The notes: generated by a model not told the origin, from the letters alone. Positions 16,856 through 25,116 are shown, counted from the stretch's first letter. The stretch is 52,367 bases of DNA from Betaproteobacteria bacterium (GCA_003153475.1 PLYT01000057.1:7659-60025); one strand, 5' to 3'. Made by a program: numbers and translations.

Positions 16856-17854
16856 GTGACCGGCAACGATGCCACGCGCGCGCTGTCGCGCGACGCCTTC
16901 CTGTACCCGCCGCTGGCGGCGAGCCGCACCGGGCGTCTGCAGCTCGACGCGCTGCACACGATGTATTGGGAGGAGTCGGGCAATCCGCGTGGCGTGCCGG
17001 TCGTCTTCCTGCATGGCGGCCCCGGCGGCGGCAGCTCGCCCGACCATCGCCGCTTCTACGATCCGGCCTACTACCGGATCGTCGTCTACGATCAGCGCGG
17101 CGCCGGGCAGTCGACACCGCTGGGCGAATTGCGCGAAAACACGACGCCCCACCTCGTCTCGGACATCGAGCGGCTGCGCGAGCATTTGAGCATCGAGCGC
17201 TGGCTGCTGTTCGGCGGCTCGTGGGGTTCGACGCTCGCGCTGGCCTACGCCGAAGCGCATGCCGACCGCGTGCTCGGACTCGTGCTGCGCGGCATTTTCC
17301 TCTGCCGGCCGCAGGAGATTCACTGGTTCCTCTACCAGATGCGCTTCATGCAGCCGGAAGCCTGGCGAAGCTTCGCCGAATACCTGCCCGAGGCCGAGCG
17401 CGGCGACCTGCTCATCGGCTACCATCGCCGTCTTATCGACCCCGATCCGGCGGTGCACATGCCTGCCGCGCATCGCTGGAGCCGGTACGAAGGAACGTGC
17501 TCAACCCTGTTGCCCGATCCCGATCTGGTTTCGCACTTCGACGAGGATGCAGTGGCGCTGGCGATCGCGCGCATCGAGGCCCATTACTTCGTCAACCGGA
17601 TCTTTCTGCCGGACAACTCGCTGCTCGCCGGCATCGATCGCATCCGCCACCTGCGCTGCACGATCGTCCAGGGCCGCTACGACCTGGTCTGCCCGATCTT
17701 CTCCGCCGATGAGCTGCACCGCGCGTGGCCGGAAGCCGAATACGTCATCGTCGGCGACGCCGGTCACTCGGCGCGCGAACCGGGCATAGCGCGTGCGTTG
17801 GTTGCGGCAACCGATCGGTTTCGTCGGCGGCCGGACGGCTCCGGGGCGCGGTAG
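16856..17854 (+). CDS. pip: Proline iminopeptidase
   Basis: A 332-residue alpha/beta hydrolase of peptidase family S33. HGGPGGG at residues 53-59, DQRGAGQS near 79, the nucleophile elbow GGSWGS with Ser122, and the C-terminal Asp and His (QGRYDLVCP, GDAGHSAREPG) are all present. WEESGNPRGVPVVFLHGGPG is diagnostic. It releases N-terminal proline from peptides in the cytoplasm. It starts with GTG only six bases after the FAH stop, so it may be read from the sugar-acid promoter, although no functional link is evident. The residue numbering and about 330 length are normal for the family. Confidence 0.92.
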   Translation: MTGNDATRALSRDAFLYPPLAASRTGRLQLDALHTMYWEESGNPRGVPVVFLHGGPGGGSSPDHRRFYDPAYYRIVVYDQRGAGQSTPLGELRENTTPHLVSDIERLREHLSIERWLLFGGSWGSTLALAYAEAHADRVLGLVLRGIFLCRPQEIHWFLYQMRFMQPEAWRSFAEYLPEAERGDLLIGYHRRLIDPDPAVHMPAAHRWSRYEGTCSTLLPDPDLVSHFDEDAVALAIARIEAHYFVNRIFLPDNSLLAGIDRIRHLRCTIVQGRYDLVCPIFSADELHRAWPEAEYVIVGDAGHSAREPGIARALVAATDRFRRRPDGSGAR

Positions 17855-17905
17855 CGCCGGCGATTTCGCGCAAACGCGATCGTCGTTCCGCCGGAATCGG
17901 CGCTA
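17852..17905. terminator. Inverted repeat carrying both convergent stop codons
   Basis: TAGCGCCG at 17852-17859 and CGGCGCTA at 17898-17905 are perfect 8-bp arms. The left arm starts with the TAG of the iminopeptidase gene; the right arm contains the TAG of the minus-strand YceI gene. The 38-base interior holds smaller repeats (CGATTTCGCG, TTCCGCCGGAA). A bidirectional transcription stop is plausible, but no T-run is present. Confidence 0.4.
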
Positions 17906-18556
17906 CGGCGCGTCCTCTTCGCCGGCGGGCGGCACGCGGAAGGCCGTCACCTGGAACGACAGACCGATATCATCGCCGACGATGCCCAGCGCGTAGCTCA
18001 TGCCGAAATCGGAGCGCTTGATCGTCGTGTCGACCTCGGCGCCGCAGCCTTCGCGGCCGCTGTCGGGATCCTTCCCGCAATCGAACCGGGCCACGTGCAA
18101 CTCGACCGGACGCGTGATGTTGTGCATCGTCAGCTCGCCGGCGACGCCGACCAGCCGAGCGCGCTCGAACGAAAGCCGCGTCGAGCGGAAGCGCACGACC
18201 GGGTAGTGCGTGGTATCGAACATGTCTTCGCCGCGCAGAAAGGCGTCGCGCGCAGCCCAGCCGGTGTCGACCGACGTCGCGTCGACGACGAAATCGATCC
18301 GGCCGGTATGCGATTCGGAATCGAGCACGATCGTCCCACGCGTGCGGCCGAAATGTCCGCGTTGCAACGACAGACCCATGTGGCTGACGGCGAACTGCGC
18401 GTTGGTCAAATCGGGGTCGATCCGGTAGACCGGCGCTTCTTCCGCTGCCCCCGCAGGCCGGATCGGCGCGATCAGTGTCGCCAACGCGAACAGCAACGCC
18501 CCGACATGGCAGCCCGATCGCCCGGACAAGAGCATCGTGAAGCGCGCGCCTAGCAC
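17903..18556 (-). CDS. YceI-family periplasmic protein (third paralogue)
   Basis: A 217-residue YceI-like lipocalin-type protein with an N-terminal signal peptide (hydrophobic core GALLFALATLIAPI, cleavage probably after GAA). YRIDPDLTNAQFAVSHMG starts the barrel; TIKRSDFGM is the family C-terminal motif. Two cysteines, in FDCGKDP and EGCGAEV, sit in a loop and match a pair in the next paralogue. Known YceI folds bind a polyisoprenoid chain in the periplasm. The GTG start used here could be replaced by an ATG at 18535. It is the last gene of the cytochrome b561-YceI operon, 13 bp after its neighbour. Confidence 0.87.
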   Translation of the reverse strand: MLGARFTMLLSGRSGCHVGALLFALATLIAPIRPAGAAEEAPVYRIDPDLTNAQFAVSHMGLSLQRGHFGRTRGTIVLDSESHTGRIDFVVDATSVDTGWAARDAFLRGEDMFDTTHYPVVRFRSTRLSFERARLVGVAGELTMHNITRPVELHVARFDCGKDPDSGREGCGAEVDTTIKRSDFGMSYALGIVGDDIGLSFQVTAFRVPPAGEEDAP

Positions 18557-18569
18557 GGGGAAGCGCCGG

Positions 18570-19151
18570 CTACTCCCGGTAGGCCTCGATCGGAATGGTG
18601 ATCTTCACTTCGTCGCCGGACGAACGTCCCACGCCAGTCTTCATGCCCCAGTCGGAGCGCTTGATCGTCGTGGTCACTTCCGCGCCGCACATCGACTTTT
18701 TGTTGAACGGATTATCGCCGCACTGGAAGTCGGTGACCTTGAGCGTGACCGGCCGCGTGACGCCGATCATCGTCAGCTCGCCGTCGACGCCGGTCAGGCG
18801 ATCGCCATCGAAGCGCATGGCGGTCGACTTGAACGTCATCGTCGGATACTTGGCGACATTGAAATAGTCCTCGCCCTTCAGGATGCTGTCGAGCCGCGGG
18901 TCGTGCGACCTGATCGACGTGGTATCTATGCTCACGTCGATACTGCCTTTCTTCGCTTCGCGATCGAGCGTTATCTTCCCAGTCGACTTGGTGAAATCGC
19001 CGCGCTGCGTCGAGAAGATCGTGTGCCGGATCTCGTACGATGGCTCTGAGTGCGCCGGGTCGGTGACGTAGCTTTCCTCGGCGGCGGCAGCGGCGCCTGA
19101 GGCGACCGCGAGCAGCAGCGCGAGGGTAAAGGCGTCGGACTGTCTGGGCAT
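18570..19151 (-). CDS. YceI-family periplasmic protein (second paralogue)
   Basis: A 193-residue YceI protein with a signal peptide of about 23 residues (LALLLAVASGAAAAA). The barrel starts with VTDPAHSEPSYEIRHTIFS; EDYFNVAKYPTMTFKST and TTTIKRSDWGM are family motifs. Two cysteines, in FQCGDNP and SMCGAEV, sit 12 residues apart in the loop before TTTIKRSDWG, as in the third paralogue. GAGGAG lies eight bases before the ATG. It is separated from the first paralogue by 93 bp. Ligand probably isoprenoid quinone or polyprenyl lipid; the direct role is not known. Confidence 0.9.
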   Translation of the reverse strand: MPRQSDAFTLALLLAVASGAAAAAEESYVTDPAHSEPSYEIRHTIFSTQRGDFTKSTGKITLDREAKKGSIDVSIDTTSIRSHDPRLDSILKGEDYFNVAKYPTMTFKSTAMRFDGDRLTGVDGELTMIGVTRPVTLKVTDFQCGDNPFNKKSMCGAEVTTTIKRSDWGMKTGVGRSSGDEVKITIPIEAYRE

Positions 19152-19244
19152 GGAATGACTCCTCGGTTCGGAAAGGGGCGATTCGCGGCAGATCGGGACA
19201 ACAGCCGCCGCGCCGCGATTATTCCATGCGGGGGAGCCGTGGTC

Positions 19245-19805
19245 CTATTTGACCGGCGGCAACACCATCCGGACCCGCACGATGACCTCGTTGGCCACGG
19301 TGTCGGGGTCGGCCCAGTCGGCATCGCCGATCCGGTAATCGAGCCGATTGACCGTGAATGCCCCCTCGGCGACGCTGTTGCCCGAGGCGTCCTTGCCCAG
19401 CGCGATCGGCACGACGGCGTCGTGGACGGTGCCCTTCAACGTCAGTTTGCCCGCGACCTCGTACTTGCCGCCGCCCAGGTCCTTGATCGAGCTCGAAACG
19501 AATCGGGCGACCGGAAACTTCGCGGTGTCGAACCAAGCGGGACGCCTGACCTCGGTTTCGGCTTCGTCGCTGGCCAAGTCGATGCTGCCGAGCTCGATAT
19601 CGAAATCGGCCTTCGAGTGCGCGAGGTCGCCCGGCATGAAAACGATATTGGCCTTCCACCGCCGAAAAGTGCCTTCGACGTTGATGCCCATCTGCTTGGA
19701 CACGAAACGGATCTCGCTCTTGTCGATCAGTACGCCCTCGGCACCGGCCTGGCCGGTGGCGAGCAGCATCATCCCGAGCGAAGGAATAAACGAGCGCAAG
19801 CGCAT
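19245..19805 (-). CDS. YceI-family periplasmic protein (first paralogue)
   Basis: A 186-residue YceI protein with a signal peptide (MRLRSFIPSLGMMLLATGQAG). Unlike the other two paralogues it has no cysteine pair and belongs to the more divergent group with FVSKQMGINVEGTFRRWKANIVF and EVRRPAWFDTAKFP. The start shares one base with the stop of the cytochrome b561 gene (TAATG) and has GGGGAAAGGT eight bases upstream, so the two genes are coupled. A yceI gene beside a b561 gene is also seen in E. coli (yceI-yceJ), supporting a joint role in membrane electron transfer or lipid-quinone handling. Confidence 0.9.
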   Translation of the reverse strand: MRLRSFIPSLGMMLLATGQAGAEGVLIDKSEIRFVSKQMGINVEGTFRRWKANIVFMPGDLAHSKADFDIELGSIDLASDEAETEVRRPAWFDTAKFPVARFVSSSIKDLGGGKYEVAGKLTLKGTVHDAVVPIALGKDASGNSVAEGAFTVNRLDYRIGDADWADPDTVANEVIVRVRMVLPPVK

Positions 19806-20401
19806 TAGCGTGTACCTTTCCCCTGGATAACCGACCGCCACGGCGGCAGCATCCGTGTCAGCACCGTATCGCGGTCGATGAAGTGGTGTTTGAGCGCTGC
19901 CGCGGTATGGACACAGACCAGCGAAAACAACGTGAAGTTCAACGTCAGGTGCAACGCCAGCAGTGCGCGGGCCAGCGCGCGGTCCTTCGGGACCACGTCG
20001 GGCAGGGGGAAAAGACCCAGGTAGACGACCTGGACGCCGGTCGACGAGCTGTAAACCCACCCCGACAGGGGGATGACCAGCAGCAAACCATAGAGCGCGC
20101 CGTGGACCAGCACCGAAGCCCGACGCTGCCATGGCGGCATCGCCGCCAGCGGAGCCGGCGCGCCACGGAATGCGCGCCAGGCCAGACGGAGGCAAGTCAC
20201 CAGGAACACGCTGATGCCTATCCACTTGTGCCAGGCGTACCACTGCAGTTTCTGCCTTCCGAACGGAAGCCCGACCATCGACAGGCCCAGGGTAAAACTG
20301 CCGATCAACAGCAGCACGGTGAGCCAATGCAGCGTGATCGCCGCGTGACCGTAGCGGCCACCGTCCGCGTCGTCCACGATTGCGGGCCCAAGATCGTCCA
20401 T
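19805..20401 (-). CDS. Cytochrome b561
   Basis: A 198-residue four-helix membrane cytochrome. Haem-ligand histidines are visible in ITLHWLTVLL, AWHKWIGISV, LVHGALYGLL and CVHTAAALKHHFIDRD. Hydrophobic helices lie at about residues 25-45, 60-80, 100-120 and 150-170. The ATG at 20401 is chosen because AGAGGT lies about five bases upstream; the longer frame adds 13 non-conserved residues. It probably moves electrons between the quinone pool and a periplasmic partner, perhaps through the YceI proteins encoded next. It diverges from bioA across 86 bp. Confidence 0.9.
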   Translation of the reverse strand: MDDLGPAIVDDADGGRYGHAAITLHWLTVLLLIGSFTLGLSMVGLPFGRQKLQWYAWHKWIGISVFLVTCLRLAWRAFRGAPAPLAAMPPWQRRASVLVHGALYGLLLVIPLSGWVYSSSTGVQVVYLGLFPLPDVVPKDRALARALLALHLTLNFTLFSLVCVHTAAALKHHFIDRDTVLTRMLPPWRSVIQGKGTR

Positions 20402-20469
20402 GCCGCACCTCTTGTAATGCGATCGGCCGCGCCCTGTCAACGCGACCGATGCACGAACGGATGCGCCGC

Positions 20470-20475
20470 TATAAT
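20470..20475 (+). promoter_or_regulatory. -10 box of bioA
   Basis: A perfect TATAAT ends 12 bp before the first possible bioA ATG (20488). Transcription should start at about 20482, leaving a leader of only a few bases. No clear -35 hexamer is visible. The start codons ATG ATG at 20488 and 20491 lack a ribosome-binding site, which agrees with near-leaderless translation. Confidence 0.6.
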
Positions 20476-20490
20476 GCGCCGATCATCATG

Positions 20491-21834
20491 ATGGCCAAGT
20501 TGGAATCGACCTCCGCCGTCGCGGCGGGAAACGCCGAGTGGCTCGCCCGGAGCCGCGCCGCAGTCTGGCACCCATGCACGCAGATGAAGCAGCACGAGAC
20601 TTGGCCGTTGGTGCCGATTGCACGGGGCCGCGGCGCGTGGCTCTACGATTTCGACGGCAGGCGCTATCTCGATTCGGTGAGCTCGTGGTGGGTCAACCTG
20701 TTCGGCCACGCGCATCCGAAGATCAATGCGGCGATCGCATCCCAGCTCGAAGAGGTCGAGCACGTGATGCTCGCAGGCTTCACGCACCGACCCGTCGTCG
20801 AGCTGTCCGAGCGCCTGGCCTCGATCGCGCCGGGCGGTCTCGGTCATTGCTTCTACGGCTCGGACGGCGCTTCGGCGGTCGAGATCGCGCTGAAGATGAG
20901 CTTTCACTACTGGCGCAATCGCGGCGAATCCGGCAAGAACGGCTTCATCGCGCTCGAGCACGGCTATCACGGCGAGACGCTCGGCGCGCTGTCGGTCACC
21001 GACGTCGCGCTGTTTCGCGACGCATACGCGCCGTTGCTCCGGCAACACACGGCCCTGCCCTCGCCCGACGCGCGGCAGGCGCGCAACGGCCAGAGCGCAA
21101 GGGACCATGCGCTCGGCGCGACGGCGGCGCTGGAAGCGCATCTGGCGCTGCATCATCGTTCGATCGCCGCGCTTATCGTCGAGCCGCTGGTGCAGGGTGC
21201 GGCCGGGATGGCGATCTACGATCCGGCGTATCTCGAACGGGCTCGCACCCTGTGCACGCGCTACGGCGTGCACCTGATCGCCGACGAGATCATGACCGGC
21301 TTCGGGCGCACGGGTACGATGTTCGCCTGCGAGCAGGCCGGGATTGCGCCCGATTTTCTCTGCCTGTCGAAGGGCCTGACCGGTGGCTACCTTCCGTTGT
21401 CGGCGGTGCTCACGACCGACGAGGTCTACGCGGCGTTCTACGACGACGATGTCGCCCGCGGCTTTCTGCATTCGCATTCGTACACCGGCAATGCGCTCGC
21501 GTGTCGCGCCGCGCTGGCCGTGCTGGACCTGTTTCGCGACGAGGACGTCATCGCCGCCAACCGGACGCGCGCGGAGACGCTCACCGCGCTGGCGCAGCCG
21601 ATTGCCGCGCATCCGAAAGTGAGCGACTTTCGCCACCTGGGCATGATCTGGGCATTCGAAGTCGACAGCGGACGCAAGGACTTCGCGTCGTGGTGCTTTA
21701 GCGCAGCGCTGCAACGCGAGATGCTGCTGCGTCCGATCGGACGCACCGTCTACTGGATGCCGCCGTATTGCCTCTCCGACGGCGAGATGGCGCTGCTGGC
21801 AGAGCGCACGCTGGACATCGTCGCATGCGCCTGA
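20491..21834 (+). CDS. bioA: Adenosylmethionine-8-amino-7-oxononanoate aminotransferase
   Basis: A 447-residue class III aminotransferase. AVWHPCTQM near residue 25 and SVSSWWVNLFGHAHP near 62 are diagnostic of BioA. Asp265 in ADEIMTGFGRTG contacts the PLP ring, and Lys294 in LSKGLTGGYLPLS binds PLP. It makes 7,8-diaminononanoate in biotin synthesis, using S-adenosylmethionine as amino donor. No bioF, bioD or bioB is in the window. An ATG one codon earlier (20488) is equally possible. The 3' end overlaps dacB by 10 bp. Confidence 0.93.
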   Translation: MAKLESTSAVAAGNAEWLARSRAAVWHPCTQMKQHETWPLVPIARGRGAWLYDFDGRRYLDSVSSWWVNLFGHAHPKINAAIASQLEEVEHVMLAGFTHRPVVELSERLASIAPGGLGHCFYGSDGASAVEIALKMSFHYWRNRGESGKNGFIALEHGYHGETLGALSVTDVALFRDAYAPLLRQHTALPSPDARQARNGQSARDHALGATAALEAHLALHHRSIAALIVEPLVQGAAGMAIYDPAYLERARTLCTRYGVHLIADEIMTGFGRTGTMFACEQAGIAPDFLCLSKGLTGGYLPLSAVLTTDEVYAAFYDDDVARGFLHSHSYTGNALACRAALAVLDLFRDEDVIAANRTRAETLTALAQPIAAHPKVSDFRHLGMIWAFEVDSGRKDFASWCFSAALQREMLLRPIGRTVYWMPPYCLSDGEMALLAERTLDIVACA

Positions 21835-23279
21835 CGCCGGCTCTTCTGCGGCCAGCGCTTGCCGCGCTGGCGCTGACGCTGGCGGGAATCGCTTGCGCCG
21901 GATTGCCGCCGCCAGTCGCGCGCGCTTTTGCCGAGCAGCACATCCCGCTCGGTGCCGTCGGCGCTTACGTGCAGGAACTGGGCAAGTCGCAGCCGGTGTT
22001 CTCGCAGCAGCCCGGGCGACCGATGAGCCCGGCGTCGACGATAAAACTGGTGACCACGTTCGCCGGCCTGGAGCTCCTCCGGCCCGAATACCGCTGGAAG
22101 ACCGAGGCGTATGCCGACGGAAAGATCGACGGCGGCGTGCTGCAGGGCGATCTGGTGCTCAAGGGCTACGGCGATCCCAAAATCACCATCGAGCAATTCC
22201 AGGAGCTCATCGCCCGGCTGCGCGCGACCGGGCTGACCACGATCCGCGGCGATCTGGTCATCGACCGCAGCTATTTCGCGCCTGGACCGTACGACCCGGG
22301 CGCATTCGATGCCGAGCCGCTGCGTCCATACAATGTCGGACCCGATGCCCTGCTGGTCAACTTCAAAAGCGTGCGCTTCGTCTTCACGCCGAGCCTCGCC
22401 GGGGACGCCGTCGCCATAAGCACCGAGCCGGCGCTCCCCAACGTCAGGGTGCACGGGACTCCGCGTCAGGTCGGCGGCGAATGCGGCGACTGGAAAGCGG
22501 GCCTCGTCGCAGCGTTCGATGCGCGCGACGACGGCGCCGACGTGACCTTCGGCGGCGACTATCCGTCCGCCTGTGGCGAGCGCGAATGGTTTATCGCGCT
22601 GCTCGACGCGCCGCACTACGCTCTTGGGGCCTTTGCGCGCATGTGGGCCGACGCCGGCGGGACCTTCGCCGGAACCGTGCGCGAAGGACTTGCGCCGCAG
22701 GACGCGCAGCCGATCGCGGTCCTGCAATCGTCACCGCTGTACGACGCCGTGCGCGACATCAACAAGCTGTCGAACAACGTCATGGCGCGACAACTGTTCA
22801 TGACGCTGGCGACGACCTACCGACCGCCGCCCGCCACCTCGGTCAACGCGGGCCGCGCGATCAGCCGCTGGCTTGCGGAGCGCAAGCTCCGCTTTCCCGA
22901 GCTGGTCCTCGACAATGGTTCCGGGCTGTCGCGGCGCGCACGAATTTCCGCGCGGAGCATGGCGCGGCTGCTGATCGCCGCCGATTCGAGCGCCGTGCGC
23001 GATGAATACGTGAGCTCGCTCGCGGTCGCCGCAACCGACGGCACCGTCAGGAGACGTTTCCTGGCCGACGAAGTGGCCGATCAGGCGTTTCTGAAAACCG
23101 GGACGCTGGACGGCGTGCGCGCAATCGCTGGTTACGTGTTCGATCGCACCGGGCGGCGCTTTGTCGTCGTCTGCTTCGTCAACCACCACAACGCTTTGCG
23201 CGCACAGGCTCCGCTAGACGTACTGGTGCAATGGGTGTACGACCATGGCCACGACGGAGCGCGCCGCACTGCGCGCTGA
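21825..23279 (+). CDS. dacB: D-alanyl-D-alanine carboxypeptidase/endopeptidase (PBP4 type)
   Basis: A 484-residue penicillin-binding protein of peptidase family S13. A signal peptide (ALLRPALAALALTLAGIACA) is followed by the catalytic Ser71-x-x-Lys74 in PASTIKL, the second motif in NKLSNN, and KTGTLDG near the C-terminus. The large insertion between the first two motifs is typical of PBP4. It trims or cleaves peptidoglycan cross-links in the periplasm. The ATG overlaps the bioA end by 10 bp, so the pair is likely cotranscribed despite unrelated roles. Confidence 0.92.
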   Translation: MRLTPALLRPALAALALTLAGIACAGLPPPVARAFAEQHIPLGAVGAYVQELGKSQPVFSQQPGRPMSPASTIKLVTTFAGLELLRPEYRWKTEAYADGKIDGGVLQGDLVLKGYGDPKITIEQFQELIARLRATGLTTIRGDLVIDRSYFAPGPYDPGAFDAEPLRPYNVGPDALLVNFKSVRFVFTPSLAGDAVAISTEPALPNVRVHGTPRQVGGECGDWKAGLVAAFDARDDGADVTFGGDYPSACGEREWFIALLDAPHYALGAFARMWADAGGTFAGTVREGLAPQDAQPIAVLQSSPLYDAVRDINKLSNNVMARQLFMTLATTYRPPPATSVNAGRAISRWLAERKLRFPELVLDNGSGLSRRARISARSMARLLIAADSSAVRDEYVSSLAVAATDGTVRRRFLADEVADQAFLKTGTLDGVRAIAGYVFDRTGRRFVVVCFVNHHNALRAQAPLDVLVQWVYDHGHDGARRTAR

Positions 23280-23288
23280 TCGGCCCGC

Positions 23289-23708
23289 TCACATGCCCGG
23301 TATCGGCTTGCTGTCCTTGAACAGCAGGTAGCCGCGAATCAGCCGGTACAGAACCCAGATCGTCGTCGCGATCCAGATGCCGATGGCGATCGGTATGCCG
23401 ATCAGCGTGACCGCCGCCAGCCAGCCGACGACGTTCCACAGCACCGAGAACCAGAAGGTGCGGATCAACCATCGGAAATGCGACTGCAGCCAGGTTCCGG
23501 CAGCATCGCCGCTCTTGACGTAGGCGATGATCAGTCCGATGAGGCCGATCAGTCCGAGCAGCGGCGTGCTGAGCAGCCCTGCCGAGACGAGTCCGGCGAT
23601 CGCCGCCACGCCGAATAGCGCGTAGACGAGCAGCGTCGTCGAAATCAGCGACTGCGACGGGACGCCTGCGCCGGGCGGCGGACCTTGCGGTGCGGGAGAT
23701 TCGCTCAT
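23289..23708 (-). CDS. DUF4870-like small membrane protein
   Basis: A 139-residue protein with a Pro/Gly-rich cytoplasmic start (MSESPAPQGPPPGAGVPS) and three to four hydrophobic segments at about residues 22-45, 48-64, 83-105 and 108-125. The pattern of a paired N-terminal helix set, a short amphipathic HFRWLIRTFWFS segment and a VLYRLIRGYLLF end is that of DUF4870-type proteins, whose function is unknown. AAGGAG precedes the ATG at good spacing. It converges with dacB, with nine bases between the stops. Confidence 0.7.
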   Translation of the reverse strand: MSESPAPQGPPPGAGVPSQSLISTTLLVYALFGVAAIAGLVSAGLLSTPLLGLIGLIGLIIAYVKSGDAAGTWLQSHFRWLIRTFWFSVLWNVVGWLAAVTLIGIPIAIGIWIATTIWVLYRLIRGYLLFKDSKPIPGM

Positions 23709-23798
23709 GATCGCTGCTCCTTCGGAACGGGATGAATTCGGCGAAACCCGGCATGACCGCTCGCCGCAAACGCTGCGCCGCGGGTCGTCAGTCGGCGC

Positions 23799-24284
23799 TC
23801 ACCCGGCATAGCGGCGTCCGTCCCGGTGCGCGGCGTATTCGCCGCTGCCGTCGTCGCACCAGACGAGATCGTCATCGGGGTAGAAACAGTTGTCGCCGGC
23901 AATGCGGTTGCCCACCTCGAGATAGGTCACCGGCACCGTGCCGCGATTGATCATATGGTGGGCATCGCGCTTGCCTGCCGGATAGCCGGCGCACATGCCG
24001 GGACCGATCGTTTGCTCGCCGGCGTCGGTCACCAGGATCACCTCGCCCGACAGGATGTAGACGAATTCGTCCTCGAGCGTATGCCAGTGGCGCAGCGCCG
24101 ATTGTCCCCCGACACCGAGGGTAACGAGGTTGACGCCGAATTTGGTCAGCCCGCAGGCGTCGCCAAGGCGCCGCTTGGCGCGATCGCCCATGCGAGACCG
24201 GAACGGCTCCGGATATCCGGTCCCCGAGCCGGGCTTGACTGCGATATCGTTCGGGTCGATGGCGGGCAGCTTGAGTCGGCTCAT
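23799..24284 (-). CDS. Cupin-domain protein
   Basis: A 161-residue protein with a single cupin barrel. The metal-site pattern is visible in ALRHWHTLEDEFVYILSGE (H, H and E) and later DAHHMINRG. The extra C-terminal strands (GDNCFYPDDDLVWCDD) resemble cupins annotated as sugar-binding or auxin-binding-like. The ATG at 24284 has GGGAG ten bases upstream; a longer frame continues upstream but would cross the yqjD promoter. The function cannot be assigned. It diverges from yqjD. Confidence 0.82.
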   Translation of the reverse strand: MSRLKLPAIDPNDIAVKPGSGTGYPEPFRSRMGDRAKRRLGDACGLTKFGVNLVTLGVGGQSALRHWHTLEDEFVYILSGEVILVTDAGEQTIGPGMCAGYPAGKRDAHHMINRGTVPVTYLEVGNRIAGDNCFYPDDDLVWCDDGSGEYAAHRDGRRYAG

Positions 24285-24328
24285 CTGACGACACTCCCGG
24301 AGCGGTTCGGCGCGACTTGGCGCAGCGC

Positions 24329-24334
24329 TATAAT
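24329..24334 (+). promoter_or_regulatory. -10 box of the yqjD-yqjE-yqjK operon
   Basis: A perfect TATAAT in the 118-bp spacer between the cupin gene and yqjD, 68 bp before the yqjD start. The hexamer 17 bp upstream (TTCGGC) is a poor -35, which may mean an activator or a stress sigma factor is used. Confidence 0.55.
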
Positions 24335-24402
24335 ACCTGCCGAGCGGCACACTGAAGGGTCGCGCCAATAGCGGCCGATGCGCTCTTTGCCTGGAGATGA
24401 CC

Positions 24403-24717
24403 ATGACTGCAGCAAAATTCGAACGCAGCCGCGAAGCCCTCGTCAAGGATTTTACCGACGTACTGGCCGAAGCGGAATCCCTGTTGAAACAGGCGGCCAA
24501 GGAGTCGGGTGAAAAAGCCAATGACCTGCGCAGCCAGGTCGAGGCGAAATTGCGATCGGCCAAGATCAGGCTGCACGACTTGCACGAGGACGCCGCCGAA
24601 AGTGCCAGGGCAGCGGCGCGCGTGACCGACGACTACGTGCGCGACAATCCGTGGCAGGCGATCGGCATCGCGGGTGCCGTCGGCTTCCTGGTCGGACTCG
24701 CCTTGAGCCGCCGCTAG
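24403..24717 (+). CDS. yqjD: DUF883-family membrane-anchored protein (YqjD/ElaB type)
   Basis: A 104-residue protein: a long charged amphipathic helix (residues 1-75) with heptad-like Ala/Leu spacing, then DNPWQAIGIAGAVGFLVGLALSRR, the C-terminal membrane anchor typical of the YqjD/ElaB group. In E. coli such proteins sit in the inner membrane, bind ribosomes and are made in stationary phase. The ATG at 24403 is chosen over 24397 because CTGGAG touches the earlier ATG but lies six bases from this one. It heads a three-gene operon. Confidence 0.88.
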   Translation: MTAAKFERSREALVKDFTDVLAEAESLLKQAAKESGEKANDLRSQVEAKLRSAKIRLHDLHEDAAESARAAARVTDDYVRDNPWQAIGIAGAVGFLVGLALSRR

Positions 24718-24723
24718 ACTCCG

Positions 24724-25116
24724 ATGGCTGATCCGCACGCCAGGCCGGCCGCGGGACTGGGCAGCGCGCTTTCGCAGCTATCCGCGAGCGCGCTCGCGAT
24801 GGTGCGCACGCGGCTCGAGCTCGCCACGGTGGAGTTCACTGAAGAGCGCGAGCGCGCCAAGGAGATGCTGCTGTTGGTGCTTTCGACAGTGCTGGTCGCG
24901 CTGTTCGCGCTGCTGTTCGCATCGGTTTTCATCATCGCCTATTTCTGGGACAGCTATCGCCTGACCGCCGTCGGCGCGGTCACCGCGTTCTACGTGCTGC
25001 TGGCGGTCATCTTCCTCGTCCGGCTCAAGCAGCGGATGCAGGAAAAACATTCGCCGTTCGCGGCAACGCTGTCGCAGCTCGAGGAGGACGCCGAGGCTTT
25101 GCGGCGCAACCCATGA
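24724..25116 (+). CDS. yqjE: YqjE/holin-X-like membrane protein
   Basis: A 130-residue protein with an amphipathic N-terminal half (RTRLELATVEFTEERERAKEM) and two hydrophobic helices (about residues 57-77 and 83-100). This is the YqjE or 'phage holin family' pattern, but nothing phage-like is nearby, and the family is a normal chromosomal partner of YqjD. It starts six bases after yqjD and overlaps yqjK by four. Role unknown; it may help anchor YqjD at the inner membrane. Confidence 0.87.
   Translation: MADPHARPAAGLGSALSQLSASALAMVRTRLELATVEFTEERERAKEMLLLVLSTVLVALFALLFASVFIIAYFWDSYRLTAVGAVTAFYVLLAVIFLVRLKQRMQEKHSPFAATLSQLEEDAEALRRNP

Noticed and set aside
24724..25116. Holin-like protein as evidence for a prophage
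   Set aside because: It matches the YqjE chromosomal family and sits between yqjD and yqjK. No other phage gene is near.
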